Source: Streptomyces sp. GKU 895
GTDB lineage: Bacteria; Actinomycetota; Actinomycetes; Streptomycetales; Streptomycetaceae
Length of the DNA: 64,000 bases
NCBI GenBank assembly: GCA_002027195.1
Contig: MWJO01000023.1
Location: forward strand, 1 to 64,000
Reading direction: 5' to 3'
Part shown: in pieces, positions 37,866 through 45,657 of the stretch
Position numbering within the stretch: the first letter of the stretch is position 1
How the letters are laid out: each line of letters starts with the position of its first letter
Translations under genes and position numbers: made by a program
Notes under the pieces: model-generated
Databases searched by the model: none
What the model saw: the letters and a program-made list of their open reading frames with translations, nothing else
What the model was told of the DNA's origin: nothing

Positions 37866-38486
37866 TCAGAAGTAGTCGCCGCGTTCGGCCCGGCGCAGGA
37901 TGTCGCGTTCCTGGCCGCTCCGGGTGGCCAGTGAGTCCTCGTGGTCGATGACGATGGTGTCATTGGCCCGTCGCGCTCGTACCTGGGCTCCGTAACCGTC
38001 CGTCGCCTTCACCAGCAGAGCGTCCTGGTGTGCGGCGGGCCAGCTTTGGATCAGATAGAACTCCACGACGTCGTCCATCACGGTGTGGTCGACGGCGCGG
38101 TCCCGACCGCGGGCGTGGACACGCAACCGGTACGTGCCGGGTCCCTGGACGGCCAGTGACGGCAGATCCGCCGCTTCGTCCATGAACGACGTCACGAGCA
38201 GTTCCCCGGACGAGGAGGTACACGAGATCTCAGCGAGCTCCTCCCACCCCGAGCCGGGGTCGGGCCGCTGGAGATGCGGCTCGACCGTGACGCGGACGTC
38301 TCCGGTGTGGATCCCTGTGCTCACCTCAATAGTTCCGCCAGAGGCAGACACCAGACCGGTGATACTCGCGTCCACGTCGTCGGCTACAGGACCGTCCGGA
38401 TCCGTGATCTGGAAACGGTGGTACTCCACGGCCACCAGGTCGCTGTTGGTAGGGGCTGATTCATCCATGGCCTCGCCTGTTCTCAT
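37866..38486 (-). CDS. Hypothetical protein
   Basis: 206 residues from ATG 38486; ATG 38468 (MDESAPTNSDLV) is an equally likely start. Mostly beta-strand predicted by eye: VAVEYHRFQITDPDG, GGTIEVSTGIHTGDVRVTVE and PGTYRLRVHARGRDRAV. It ends in a charged helix (SGQERDILRRAERGDYF). Good codon bias and a full frame. The pattern recalls small competence or immunity-type proteins beside nuclease or toxin genes. It lies next to a decayed NucA/NucB gene, so an immunity role is conceivable but unproven. Confidence 0.65.
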   Translation of the reverse strand: MRTGEAMDESAPTNSDLVAVEYHRFQITDPDGPVADDVDASITGLVSASGGTIEVSTGIHTGDVRVTVEPHLQRPDPGSGWEELAEISCTSSSGELLVTSFMDEAADLPSLAVQGPGTYRLRVHARGRDRAVDHTVMDDVVEFYLIQSWPAAHQDALLVKATDGYGAQVRARRANDTIVIDHEDSLATRSGQERDILRRAERGDYF

Positions 38487-38495
38487 CTGGCTGCT

Positions 38496-38770
38496 CTAGG
38501 CGATCCATACCAGGAACCGGTCGCCTTCCAGTACACAGGCGTAGCTGTAGAACCCCTTGAGCGCCTTGCCCGCATCCTCGTTCTGCTGGGCGTTGACCAT
38601 GCGACGGCTGAAGTCGCCGCCGCCGTACCTGGCGCCCTGTCAGGTACTGACGAAGGGGTACTCGTCGCAGGACCTACCCGGTGGCCGCTCCAGGCTCGTC
38701 GGTCATGCCGTATCCGGCTCGGCAAGGTCATCCGTCTTGAACAACTGCTAGAGTTCGCCCGCTTGTTCGG
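38496..38770 (-). pseudogene. NucA/NucB-type deoxyribonuclease remnant
   Basis: One minus-strand frame reads QLFKTDDLAEP, then RPPGRSCDEYPFVST, then QGARYGGGDFSRRMVNAQQN and KALKGFYSYACVLEGDRFLV, ending at the stop 38496-38498. CDEYPF and the N/D residues are diagnostic of the NucA/NucB nuclease domain. Stops interrupt at 38748 (TAG), 38703 (TGA) and 38640 (TGA, where most relatives have an aromatic codon such as TGG). The N-terminal part is gone. Confidence 0.65.
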
Positions 38771-38803
38771 GGGGATGGGGCCCTCCGTCGGGAGGGGAAG
38801 CAA

Positions 38804-41800
38804 GTGACTCGTCGTACCTTCATACGTGGCTCCCTTGCCACGATCATCGGTTTGGCGCTCTGTGTGTCCGCCGTGCCGCTGGTGGCATCGGCGCACGCGG
38901 AGACCGCAACGGAAGTCATCGTTCCGGCCACCATGCGCACAACCCCACGCACGGCGTACCTGCAGAGCGCGGGGGCTTCCGGCTTCCTCGAGTACCGCTC
39001 CACCGCCGAAGGTTCCGGCCTCTGGTGGACCAGCTACGACGGCAGCCGGAAGCCCGTGGAAGGTGGCGAGGGACTCGAGCCGCGCACTGCGGGTTCGTAC
39101 GGCACCGGTTCGGACGTCGTCGCCCTTCGCCCGACCCAGAGCAGTGGTGGACAGGTCCTGCTCCGGGACATGGGAACCGGTACGACGCAGACCGTGGCCA
39201 TCCCATCAGGCCAGAGATATCTGCAGACGTACGGACGTACTGTCCTGACCAGCACGTCGACCGATGGGGAACGGACTCAGCTGTTCCTGCTGCACAACGA
39301 GAACGGCAGCACGGTGCAGAAGCCCGTGACCGGATTCCCGGACGGGACGGTCTTCCCCTTCTTTCCCAGGGGTTCCGCCTCCGGCATCCTCGTCAACTAC
39401 AACGGCCCGGACCATGTCCTCCATTACGCCTGGGTGGATGTCGAGACCGGTGCGGCCACGATCTTGCCTCCGCTGGTGGCGAACTCGGACACCGTGGTCG
39501 GATCCGACTACCTGGTCAGCTGGTACGGCACGTCCCGGGTACGGGTGTATGCCAAGGGCTCCTACGACTCGCCCACTCACGAGGTTGCGTTCCCCCGCAC
39601 CTCTGAGAACACGATCCTCGGCGTTGTCGGTGACGCGCTCGTCGTCGCGCGGCGCAGCGGCTCGTCCGACTGGAGTGTGTCAGCACTGCCCTTCGACGGC
39701 TCCGCGGAGCTGCCGCTGTTCAAGCGGGCGGATCCCGCTACCGTCATCACCCCCGACGGCGGCCTGGTCCTCGCCGGTGGGGAGTCCTCTGTGGACTACG
39801 GCATCGCCAAGGTACAGGCGGGGGCCGACGGTCTGCCCCGGGTCCACCGGATCGTGGACCTTCCGGCCGTGCCCATGGGGATCGAGTCGCTCGACCTGAG
39901 CGGCGGTGAGCTGATGACCTACGAGTCCGGCGACGGTGCGACCCACTTGTACAGCCGCTCGCTGGCCACGGCGGAGGCGCTGACGGCGGGCGCGCGCACG
40001 GACCGGGGAGCGACCCGAAGGTGTGGGGTCATGGCCGGGGACTACGGGAGCTGTCCCGATCTGATGGGTACGGGTGACGGCCGGGCGGTCATCCGGAACG
40101 CGGCCGGGGAGATCTCCGTCCTGGACCGGGGCCAGTCCCTTCCCGGCACCGTGGTGACCTCCGGCCTCCAGGACCACCATGGCCTCGCGGACGTTGAGGG
40201 CCGGTATGCGGCCTGGCATGGACCCTTGCCCGCGGGAGACGGCCTGGTGGTGGCGGATCTGGACACACGGAAGGTCGTGCTGACCCGTACGGGCGCAGCC
40301 GGTGCGGTGCCCTCCGCCCTGTGGGGGGAAACGCTGTGGACGGCGGCCGGGGACGGCAGTGTCACGGCCACGGAGATTCGTTCGGGCAACCCGATCACGT
40401 CGTTCCGCGTGGTCGGCAGCGGTTGCGCTCCGGGCAACTTCCAGGCGGTGGGACGCTGGGTGTACTGGTCCGGCTCGTGCGATCTCCCCCAGGGCAGCGT
40501 GCAGCAGGCCTTCGTGTACGACACCCGCAGGAAGACGCTCATCGCTGTGCCCACTGGCGCAGAGGCGTACCTGGGCGACGGCTTCCTGGTCACGCGTGAC
40601 TCCACATCCGCAGCGCTGATCCTCACGGACGTCACGAGCGGCTCCGCGGTGAGCCGAACCCTGGCGGCCAAGGCCGGAAGGTGGGACGTCGATCCGTACA
40701 CCGGCCTGGTCGGCTACGTGGACCCGGCCTCCCAGGACATCCACGTCCTACGAAGCGGCGTCCCCGCCACGGACATCGCGCTCCTGGGGATGAAGACGGA
40801 GCCCGCGGTCAGCCTGGTGGACTCGTCGTCCTCGTGGGACGGCACGTGGTGGCTGTCGAAGCCGGCGGCGTCGTGGACGCTGGTCCTCAGGAACAAGGCG
40901 ACCGGGGCCACGGTGCGCACGCTGTCCGATGGCGCCGCCCACGACGCCATCCATACGTCCTGGAACGGCAGGACGCCGGACGGCGCCTATGTGCCGAACG
41001 GCACGTACAACTGGACGCTGACGGTGGCCCCGGCTGCCAAGCAGGGTGCGCCGGCGACGGCGACCGGCTCACTGAAGCTGACCGGTGGCGCCGCGGTGAG
41101 ACGTGACCATGTCGGGTCCGACGGCTTCGGTGAGCTGCTCACCCTCAACTCCTCCGGCGCGCTGACGCTCCAGCAGGGCACCGGCAAGGGCACGTTCTCC
41201 GGCAAGGTGAGCGGCAGCGGCTGGCCGACCACGGTCAAGCCGGTGCCTTTCGGGGACCTCAGCGGGGACCGCTGCAACGACGTCCTCGTGCGGTTGAGCA
41301 GTGGTGCCCTGCGGGCCTACAAGCCGGCGTGCGGGGCCGCGCTCAAGCCGTCGACGGCGTACACCTCGCTGGGCACGTCCGGCTGGAACCAGTACGACGT
41401 GCTGACCGCGCCCGGTGACATCACCAGCGACGGTCGCCCCGACCTGATCGCGCGGAACTCCTCGACCGGGACGGTGTACCTCTACAAGGGCACCAACACC
41501 GGCCAGCTGTCGGCCCGGGTGAAGCTCTACGACAACTGGAAGACGTACAAGAAGATCGTGGGCGCCGGGGACCTGAACGGCGACGGCGTCGGGGACCTGC
41601 TCGCGCAGGACAAGGCGAACAACCTGTACCGGTACTACGGCACCGGCACCGGCACGTTCGGCGCCCGCACGAAGGTCTTCTCCGACTGGGGCGGCTCCTA
41701 CAACGTGATCGTCGGCGTCGGTGACATCACAGGGGACGGCAAGGCCGACCTCGTCTCGCGGGACAGCGGGGGGAACGTCTGGCGCAACAACGGCGACGGC

Positions 41801-41866
41801 AAGGGATCCTTCGGCGCACGGGTGAGGATCGCCACCGGCTGGCAGGGCTACAAGAACCTCTACTAG
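38804..41866 (+). CDS. Large secreted FG-GAP repeat protein
   Basis: A GTG start behind GGAGGGGAAG gives 1020 residues. A Tat/Sec-type signal (MTRRTFIRGSLATIIG to ASAHAE) is followed by a long beta-rich region, probably a propeller (to ~650). A FlgD-like Ig segment follows (~680-750; TSWNGRTPDGAYVPNGTYNW). C-terminal FG-GAP/VCBS repeats come next (~760-1020; GDLNGDGVGDLLAQDKANNL, GDITGDGKADLVSRDSGGNV) with Ca2+-binding DxDxDG-like loops. Extracellular; ligand unknown. Such proteins are common in Streptomyces. It reads as a complete gene followed by a hairpin. Confidence 0.88.
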   Translation: MTRRTFIRGSLATIIGLALCVSAVPLVASAHAETATEVIVPATMRTTPRTAYLQSAGASGFLEYRSTAEGSGLWWTSYDGSRKPVEGGEGLEPRTAGSYGTGSDVVALRPTQSSGGQVLLRDMGTGTTQTVAIPSGQRYLQTYGRTVLTSTSTDGERTQLFLLHNENGSTVQKPVTGFPDGTVFPFFPRGSASGILVNYNGPDHVLHYAWVDVETGAATILPPLVANSDTVVGSDYLVSWYGTSRVRVYAKGSYDSPTHEVAFPRTSENTILGVVGDALVVARRSGSSDWSVSALPFDGSAELPLFKRADPATVITPDGGLVLAGGESSVDYGIAKVQAGADGLPRVHRIVDLPAVPMGIESLDLSGGELMTYESGDGATHLYSRSLATAEALTAGARTDRGATRRCGVMAGDYGSCPDLMGTGDGRAVIRNAAGEISVLDRGQSLPGTVVTSGLQDHHGLADVEGRYAAWHGPLPAGDGLVVADLDTRKVVLTRTGAAGAVPSALWGETLWTAAGDGSVTATEIRSGNPITSFRVVGSGCAPGNFQAVGRWVYWSGSCDLPQGSVQQAFVYDTRRKTLIAVPTGAEAYLGDGFLVTRDSTSAALILTDVTSGSAVSRTLAAKAGRWDVDPYTGLVGYVDPASQDIHVLRSGVPATDIALLGMKTEPAVSLVDSSSSWDGTWWLSKPAASWTLVLRNKATGATVRTLSDGAAHDAIHTSWNGRTPDGAYVPNGTYNWTLTVAPAAKQGAPATATGSLKLTGGAAVRRDHVGSDGFGELLTLNSSGALTLQQGTGKGTFSGKVSGSGWPTTVKPVPFGDLSGDRCNDVLVRLSSGALRAYKPACGAALKPSTAYTSLGTSGWNQYDVLTAPGDITSDGRPDLIARNSSTGTVYLYKGTNTGQLSARVKLYDNWKTYKKIVGAGDLNGDGVGDLLAQDKANNLYRYYGTGTGTFGARTKVFSDWGGSYNVIVGVGDITGDGKADLVSRDSGGNVWRNNGDGKGSFGARVRIATGWQGYKNLY

Positions 41867-41869
41867 CTT

Positions 41870-41902
41870 GACTCCGTCGAGGATCTCGGCGTCGGCGGAG
41901 TC
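41870..41902 (+). terminator. Hairpin after the FG-GAP gene
   Basis: GACTCCG (41870-41876) and CGGAGTC (41896-41902) start 4 bp after the stop, with further partial pairing in the loop. Confidence 0.55.
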
Positions 41903-42111
41903 AACTGCCCAGGGTTCGCCAGGACTTCAGGCGAGGGATCTCGCGCTGGTCGAGGTAGTTCTGGAAGGCAGTGGGCTGGCGGGGTGTCGGGGCTTCCTCA
42001 GCCGGTGACAGTCGCGAGGCGAGGAGGTCGGGTAGGGGCGGTGCCAGCCCGCGCTGACCTGTCCCTGGGGCAAGCGATCTGCTGCTTGTCGTAGTCGATT
42101 GTGGAAGTCAT
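41901..42111 (-). pseudogene. Transposase scrap (IS1182-like)
   Basis: Minus-strand MTSTIDYDKQQIACPRDRSA resembles the ...DxxxxQVTCPxG... zinc-hairpin region of IS1182-type transposases common in Streptomyces. A second frame gives FQNYLDQREIPRLKSWRTLG to a stop at 41901. It is not certain that the second part belongs to the same protein. Only fragments remain. Confidence 0.4.
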
Positions 42112-42118
42112 CCCGGGC

Positions 42119-42402
42119 CTAACCCTCGCCTCGGCGGTGCTGGCGGGTGGGGTTGCTCTTCAGCGGTCCGGAGACGATGACCTGGTGTTCACGGGCTGCT
42201 TGTTCCAGGTGGGGCTGGGAGGGGCGTCTCGCGCTCGACTGCCGGGTCCGCACGGTCGCCCAGTTATTCGGGTGTCCGGCGGATTCGCACTACTGCCGTA
42301 GCGCTTGCACTTCGCTGAGCAAAGCGAGCACAGTCCTGCCTCGGCCTCGGTCCAGACCGGCGCCGTGTGGCCGCGCAGCTGGATCTCCGTGGGTGTGGCC
42401 AT
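42119..42402 (-). pseudogene. Small cysteine-rich protein, frameshifted
   Basis: ATG 42402 starts MATPTEIQLRGHTAPVWTEA and LCSLCSAKCKRYG, a possible zinc knuckle. The frame then degrades near 42270, and another frame continues as [20 protein letters not shown] to TAG 42119. Family not recognised. Confidence 0.4.
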
Positions 42403-42508
42403 CGGGCATGTCCTGTTCTTGTGAATCACGACCGAAACCACCGCTTCGGGACGAAGAACAGAACAGTCACCACCTGAGCTGATTGTCAGCGGCGCCCCCA
42501 GCTGGCCG

Positions 42509-43606
42509 CTACCCAGCCGCAGATGCGGAAGACGACGTAGCAGAGGGGTTCAGTGCCTCCTCGCGCAGCCGGTCCAGCACCTTCAGCCGGCCCTCCGTCT
42601 CGATGCGGGCGGTGGTCACGCGCTCCGGATAGCAGCGCATGAACATCCGGGTGAAGTGGGTGCCGTAGTGGATGTACTCGGTGGGGTCCGCGGTGTCGAG
42701 CGGGCGGGCCACCGCGTTGAAGGCCGGTTCGTGGAAATAGGCGAGGGTGTAGCGCTCGCGGTCGGCCAGGCGGACCTTGTGCGGGGTCGACAGGAGGGCG
42801 CCGCCGGTCATGAACTGCATGATGTCGCCGGGAAAGACGGTGAGGACGGCCGGGACCGGGGTGACGTAGGTCCACGGCTCCTCGTGTTCGTAACGGCCGG
42901 CCATGGATTCGCCGGGCAGCCAGTTGCGGCCGCGTTCCTCACCGGGGACGGGTGGCCGGACGTAGAGGCCGCCGACGTCGTCCTGCGCTGCGATGACGAG
43001 CAGGCCGTAGTCGGTGTGGGCGCCGATGCCGCGTTCGGAGCGCGCGTCGGCGGGAGGGAACCGCAGGACCCTCATGTGGTGCCAGCCGTCCGCGGTGAGC
43101 CGGGTGAAGTGGTCGGGGTCGTCCAGGCCGAGGCCGAGAGCCGTCAGCCGGAGCAGGCGGTGCCCCAACTCGCCGACGGCCGTCATGTAGCCGTTCATGG
43201 CGCGGGCGTAGCCGGGTGAGGGCCAGGGGGCTGGGCCGTGGCAGGGCCATTGGTCGATGACGCGGGGGTCGTCGGCCGGGATGTCGGGGCACACCGTGAA
43301 GATCTCCGAGCCGTCCCGCTCCCCCGCCGTCTCCTCCTCGCCGGAGGCCACGTAGCCGCTGTAGCTGAGGTCCGAGACGTACCCTGCCTTCTCCTTGAGG
43401 GGTCTGCGGCAGAAGGCCCGGGATGCCTCCAGTGCCCTTTCGGTGGCTTCCTGTTGGGCGGGGGTGGCGTGGACCTGGAAGATGCCGTCGGCCTGCCAGG
43501 CGGCGACGAGCTCCTGGCCGAGGGCGCGGTCGGCATCCGTGCCGTCGACGGCGGCCGGCAGCCGGAACGTCCGCAGGGGCGCCGGGTCATGTGGGTCAGT
43601 GGTCAT
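42509..43606 (-). CDS. efe: Ethylene-forming enzyme homologue (2OG/Fe(II) oxygenase)
   Basis: ATG 43606 after GGAGG gives 365 residues. By recall it aligns along its length with Pseudomonas syringae EFE: SYSGYVASGEE, DGWHHMRVLRFPP, RGIGAHTDYGLLVIAAQDDV, NWLPGES, FPGDIMQFMTGG, LLSTPHKVRL, MFMRCYP. Metal ligands are His197, Asp199 and His276. 2-oxoglutarate ligands are Arg285 and Arg179. Glu91, Thr93, Tyr200 and Arg324 match the arginine-binding residues of EFE, though the EFE Val is Glu92 here. Predicted reaction: 2-oxoglutarate to ethylene and CO2, with L-arginine hydroxylated to give guanidine in a side reaction. Cytoplasmic. A TetR-type palindrome lies 57 bp upstream. Confidence 0.88.
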   Translation of the reverse strand: MTTDPHDPAPLRTFRLPAAVDGTDADRALGQELVAAWQADGIFQVHATPAQQEATERALEASRAFCRRPLKEKAGYVSDLSYSGYVASGEEETAGERDGSEIFTVCPDIPADDPRVIDQWPCHGPAPWPSPGYARAMNGYMTAVGELGHRLLRLTALGLGLDDPDHFTRLTADGWHHMRVLRFPPADARSERGIGAHTDYGLLVIAAQDDVGGLYVRPPVPGEERGRNWLPGESMAGRYEHEEPWTYVTPVPAVLTVFPGDIMQFMTGGALLSTPHKVRLADRERYTLAYFHEPAFNAVARPLDTADPTEYIHYGTHFTRMFMRCYPERVTTARIETEGRLKVLDRLREEALNPSATSSSASAAG

Positions 43607-43662
43607 TCTGAAACCTCCGAGAACTCCGCTCAGTGGTTGCGGGACAAACTGCTCCGGCCCAC

Positions 43663-43684
43663 GAACTGAACGGCCGTTCAGTTC
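43663..43684. promoter_or_regulatory. Perfect 22-bp palindrome, TetR-type operator
   Basis: A perfect 22-bp palindrome centred on TGAACGGCCGTTCA with GAAC/GTTC outer arms, the usual form of TetR-family operators. It lies 57 bp upstream of the ethylene-forming-enzyme start and 104 bp before the permease fragment. No TetR gene is in the window. Confidence 0.7.
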
Positions 43685-43787
43685 ACTTGCTTCCACCAGG
43701 TATCTGCGCGGTGTCTTCCGTCCCAGGCGTCCCGGAGTCGTCATGATCTGCCGTCACCCGTTTGCCGAATGCGAAGAGGTGGGGCGC

Positions 43788-44030
43788 ATGGCCCGGTTCC
43801 GGATACGCGAGGGGATTCTCCGCCGCAAACCGATCGAAAGCGGCGAGGAGACGGAATCCGGCGCCTGCACCGGCCTGGAACGGTCTCTCGGGCTGTGGCG
43901 GCCGACCGCAATCGGCGTAGGCGGCATCATCGGTGCGGGCACCTTCCCTCCGTCCGGGACAGTGACGGACGGTACGGCGGGACCCGCAGTCCTCGTCTCC
44001 TACCTCGTCGCCGGTGATGTTTCGGGTGTG
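43788..44030 (+). pseudogene. APC-family amino acid permease, N-terminal fragment
   Basis: From ATG 43788 (RBS-like GAAGAGGTGGGG) the frame reads ILRRKPIESGEETESGACTG, then LGLWRPTAIGVGGIIGAGTF, the first transmembrane helix with the conserved G-I-G motif, and TAGPAVLVSYLVAG for the second. Similarity stops at about 44030, where the DUF6585 gene begins on the other strand. About 400 residues are missing. Confidence 0.6.
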
Positions 44031-44069
44031 GCCCGGGCCCAAAGCCGGTATGTCGCGGCAACGGGCTGT

Positions 44070-44879
44070 TCATCCGGTGGAGGCCGAGCGTCTCAACGCG
44101 TCGGCGAGGTTCAGGAAGACCACTAGGTTCGGGAAGCCGGGCGCCGGTACCTTGAGCCAGGCCGTGAGCTGGCCCCGGCGGTGGATCCGCACATCGCCGT
44201 GCTTGACGTCGATCCGCTCCACCTCGTCCCAGCCGATGCGCTTGTCCTCCCGCCCCACACCGCCCAGCGTCATGCCCAGGACGCCGAACCACAGGCATTC
44301 GCCGGCTTCCAGACGGGCAGCGTCCTCCGCCACCCGGACACGGCTGAACGTGTCCGTCAGTCCCTCGGCGAAGGGCGCCATCCCGGCGTATTCGTCGTCG
44401 CTCACGGTGAACGACAGGCCGTCGGTCGCCCGCACGTGCAGCTTGCGCGTCGTGGCGCTGACGACGCCGTTGGTGACCTTGACGTCGTGCCGAACGAGGG
44501 AATCGATCTGCGCCCACGGGTACGCGTGGGTCTCGAAGCCCTCTGCGTAGTAGACAACCCCGCCCTCGTACCAGGCGATCCACCTCTGGTGGTCGCGGCC
44601 GCGCGACCACGCGACCAGGAGCCACACGAGGACCGCCGGCGGCACCATCGCCAGGATCAGCAGCGGCAGCGAGTAGTACCAGGCACCCTCCGTCCGCTGG
44701 TCATTGACGGCGAAGGTCACCGCCACGGTCAGCAGAAGCACGCTCACCAGCGTCAGCCCGATCAGCGGTGCCCAAGGGAGGGACCTGGGGGAGTTGGCCA
44801 CCAGCCCCTTGCGGGCACCGAGGCCGAGTTCCTGCGCCGCGTCGTGCACCGAGCGCGGCGCCTCTCCGACGTCCCTCAT
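44070..44879 (-). CDS. DUF6585-family membrane protein
   Basis: ATG 44879 behind GGGGG gives 269 residues. Two transmembrane helices lie at about 38-56 and 69-94 (LIGLTLVSVLLLTVAVTF, LLILAMVPPAVLVWLLVAW). The cytoplasmic part, WIAWYEGGVVYYAEGFETHAYPW, and a second similar beta-sheet half (GWDEVERIDVKHGDVRIHR) have the PH-like pattern typical of Streptomyces DUF6585 proteins. Function unknown. Full-length and intact. Confidence 0.75.
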   Translation of the reverse strand: MRDVGEAPRSVHDAAQELGLGARKGLVANSPRSLPWAPLIGLTLVSVLLLTVAVTFAVNDQRTEGAWYYSLPLLILAMVPPAVLVWLLVAWSRGRDHQRWIAWYEGGVVYYAEGFETHAYPWAQIDSLVRHDVKVTNGVVSATTRKLHVRATDGLSFTVSDDEYAGMAPFAEGLTDTFSRVRVAEDAARLEAGECLWFGVLGMTLGGVGREDKRIGWDEVERIDVKHGDVRIHRRGQLTAWLKVPAPGFPNLVVFLNLADALRRSASTG

Positions 44880-45388
44880 GAGAAACCCCCTCCTCGCATA
44901 CGGTCCGCCCAGACCGGCCCTGTGTGCCGCCGTATCGGGCGAGGCACCCAAGTATGGGTGAACGCCAAGGAGTTGAGTGAGAGCGAAGAGGAACGGGAAG
45001 GAGCGGTACGTCACGGTGGCGCGGTCATCGCAAGATCAGCCCCGGGGGAACCGTGGCCGAAGCCGACCTCAGAGGTCCTAACGGAGAAACCGTAACTGCC
45101 TGTTCTCTATCCCTTCGCGCGGTCGGACAGGTTCGAACGGGGGCCTGGTTCGGGTGAGTTGTCCGGGGCCGGTGCATGAAGGAAGGGCCTCTTGGTAGCT
45201 CGCGGATGTCGAGTCCAGCGAAAGCCAAGAAGCCCTGTTGTCGAAGTGTCGCGTGGTCGTGGTCGCCGAGTCCAGCTCGTCCACTCCTGGGTGTGACTGC
45301 TCGCCCACAGGCTCGGGACCGCGGACGACCGGCCGCAGCGCCGGCCCCGATACGGCTCGGATATGAGCGATGACGAAGACACACCGTC
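44880..45388. other. Intergenic region
   Basis: About 510 bp upstream of the DUF6585 gene. Short frames on both strands have no family features. Confidence 0.35.
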
Positions 45389-45639
45389 ATGCCCAAGCCC
45401 CTGCTCACCGAGTTCACCGCCCGCGCGGGAGCGGAGGACGAGGTCGCCCCTCTCATCCTCGACCAGGCCGAGGAGGTGCGTGCGGAGGAGGGCGACCTCG
45501 TCCATGACGTCTACCGGGACGAGGACGCCTTCCAGGCACACCTCAAGGGCCCTTACGGCGGCCCGTTCAACACCGTGCTCGCCCCTCTGATCGAGGGGAC
45601 GACGCCTCGGTGCTGACCTTCCTCGTCCCGGTCGGCTGA
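45389..45639 (+). pseudogene. ABM-fold quinol monooxygenase-like protein, deleted and shifted
   Basis: ATG 45389 starts MPKPLLTEFTARAGAEDEVA. Later EVRAEEGDLVHDVYRDEDAF joins directly to QAHLKGPYGGPFN, which suggests loss of about 20 residues normally between VHDVY and the EVYRDE strand. Near 45597 one base is missing; adding it gives DDASVLTFLVPVG and the natural stop at 45637. The intact family is a dimeric ferredoxin-like fold of about 95-100 residues. Confidence 0.6.
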
Positions 45640-45657
45640 CGTTCGGCGGTTCAGCCG
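45633..45657. terminator. Bidirectional hairpin between convergent genes
   Basis: CGGCTGA (45633-45639) and TCAGCCG (45651-45657) contain the stop codons of the ABM remnant and of the M1 peptidase, respectively. Confidence 0.45.
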
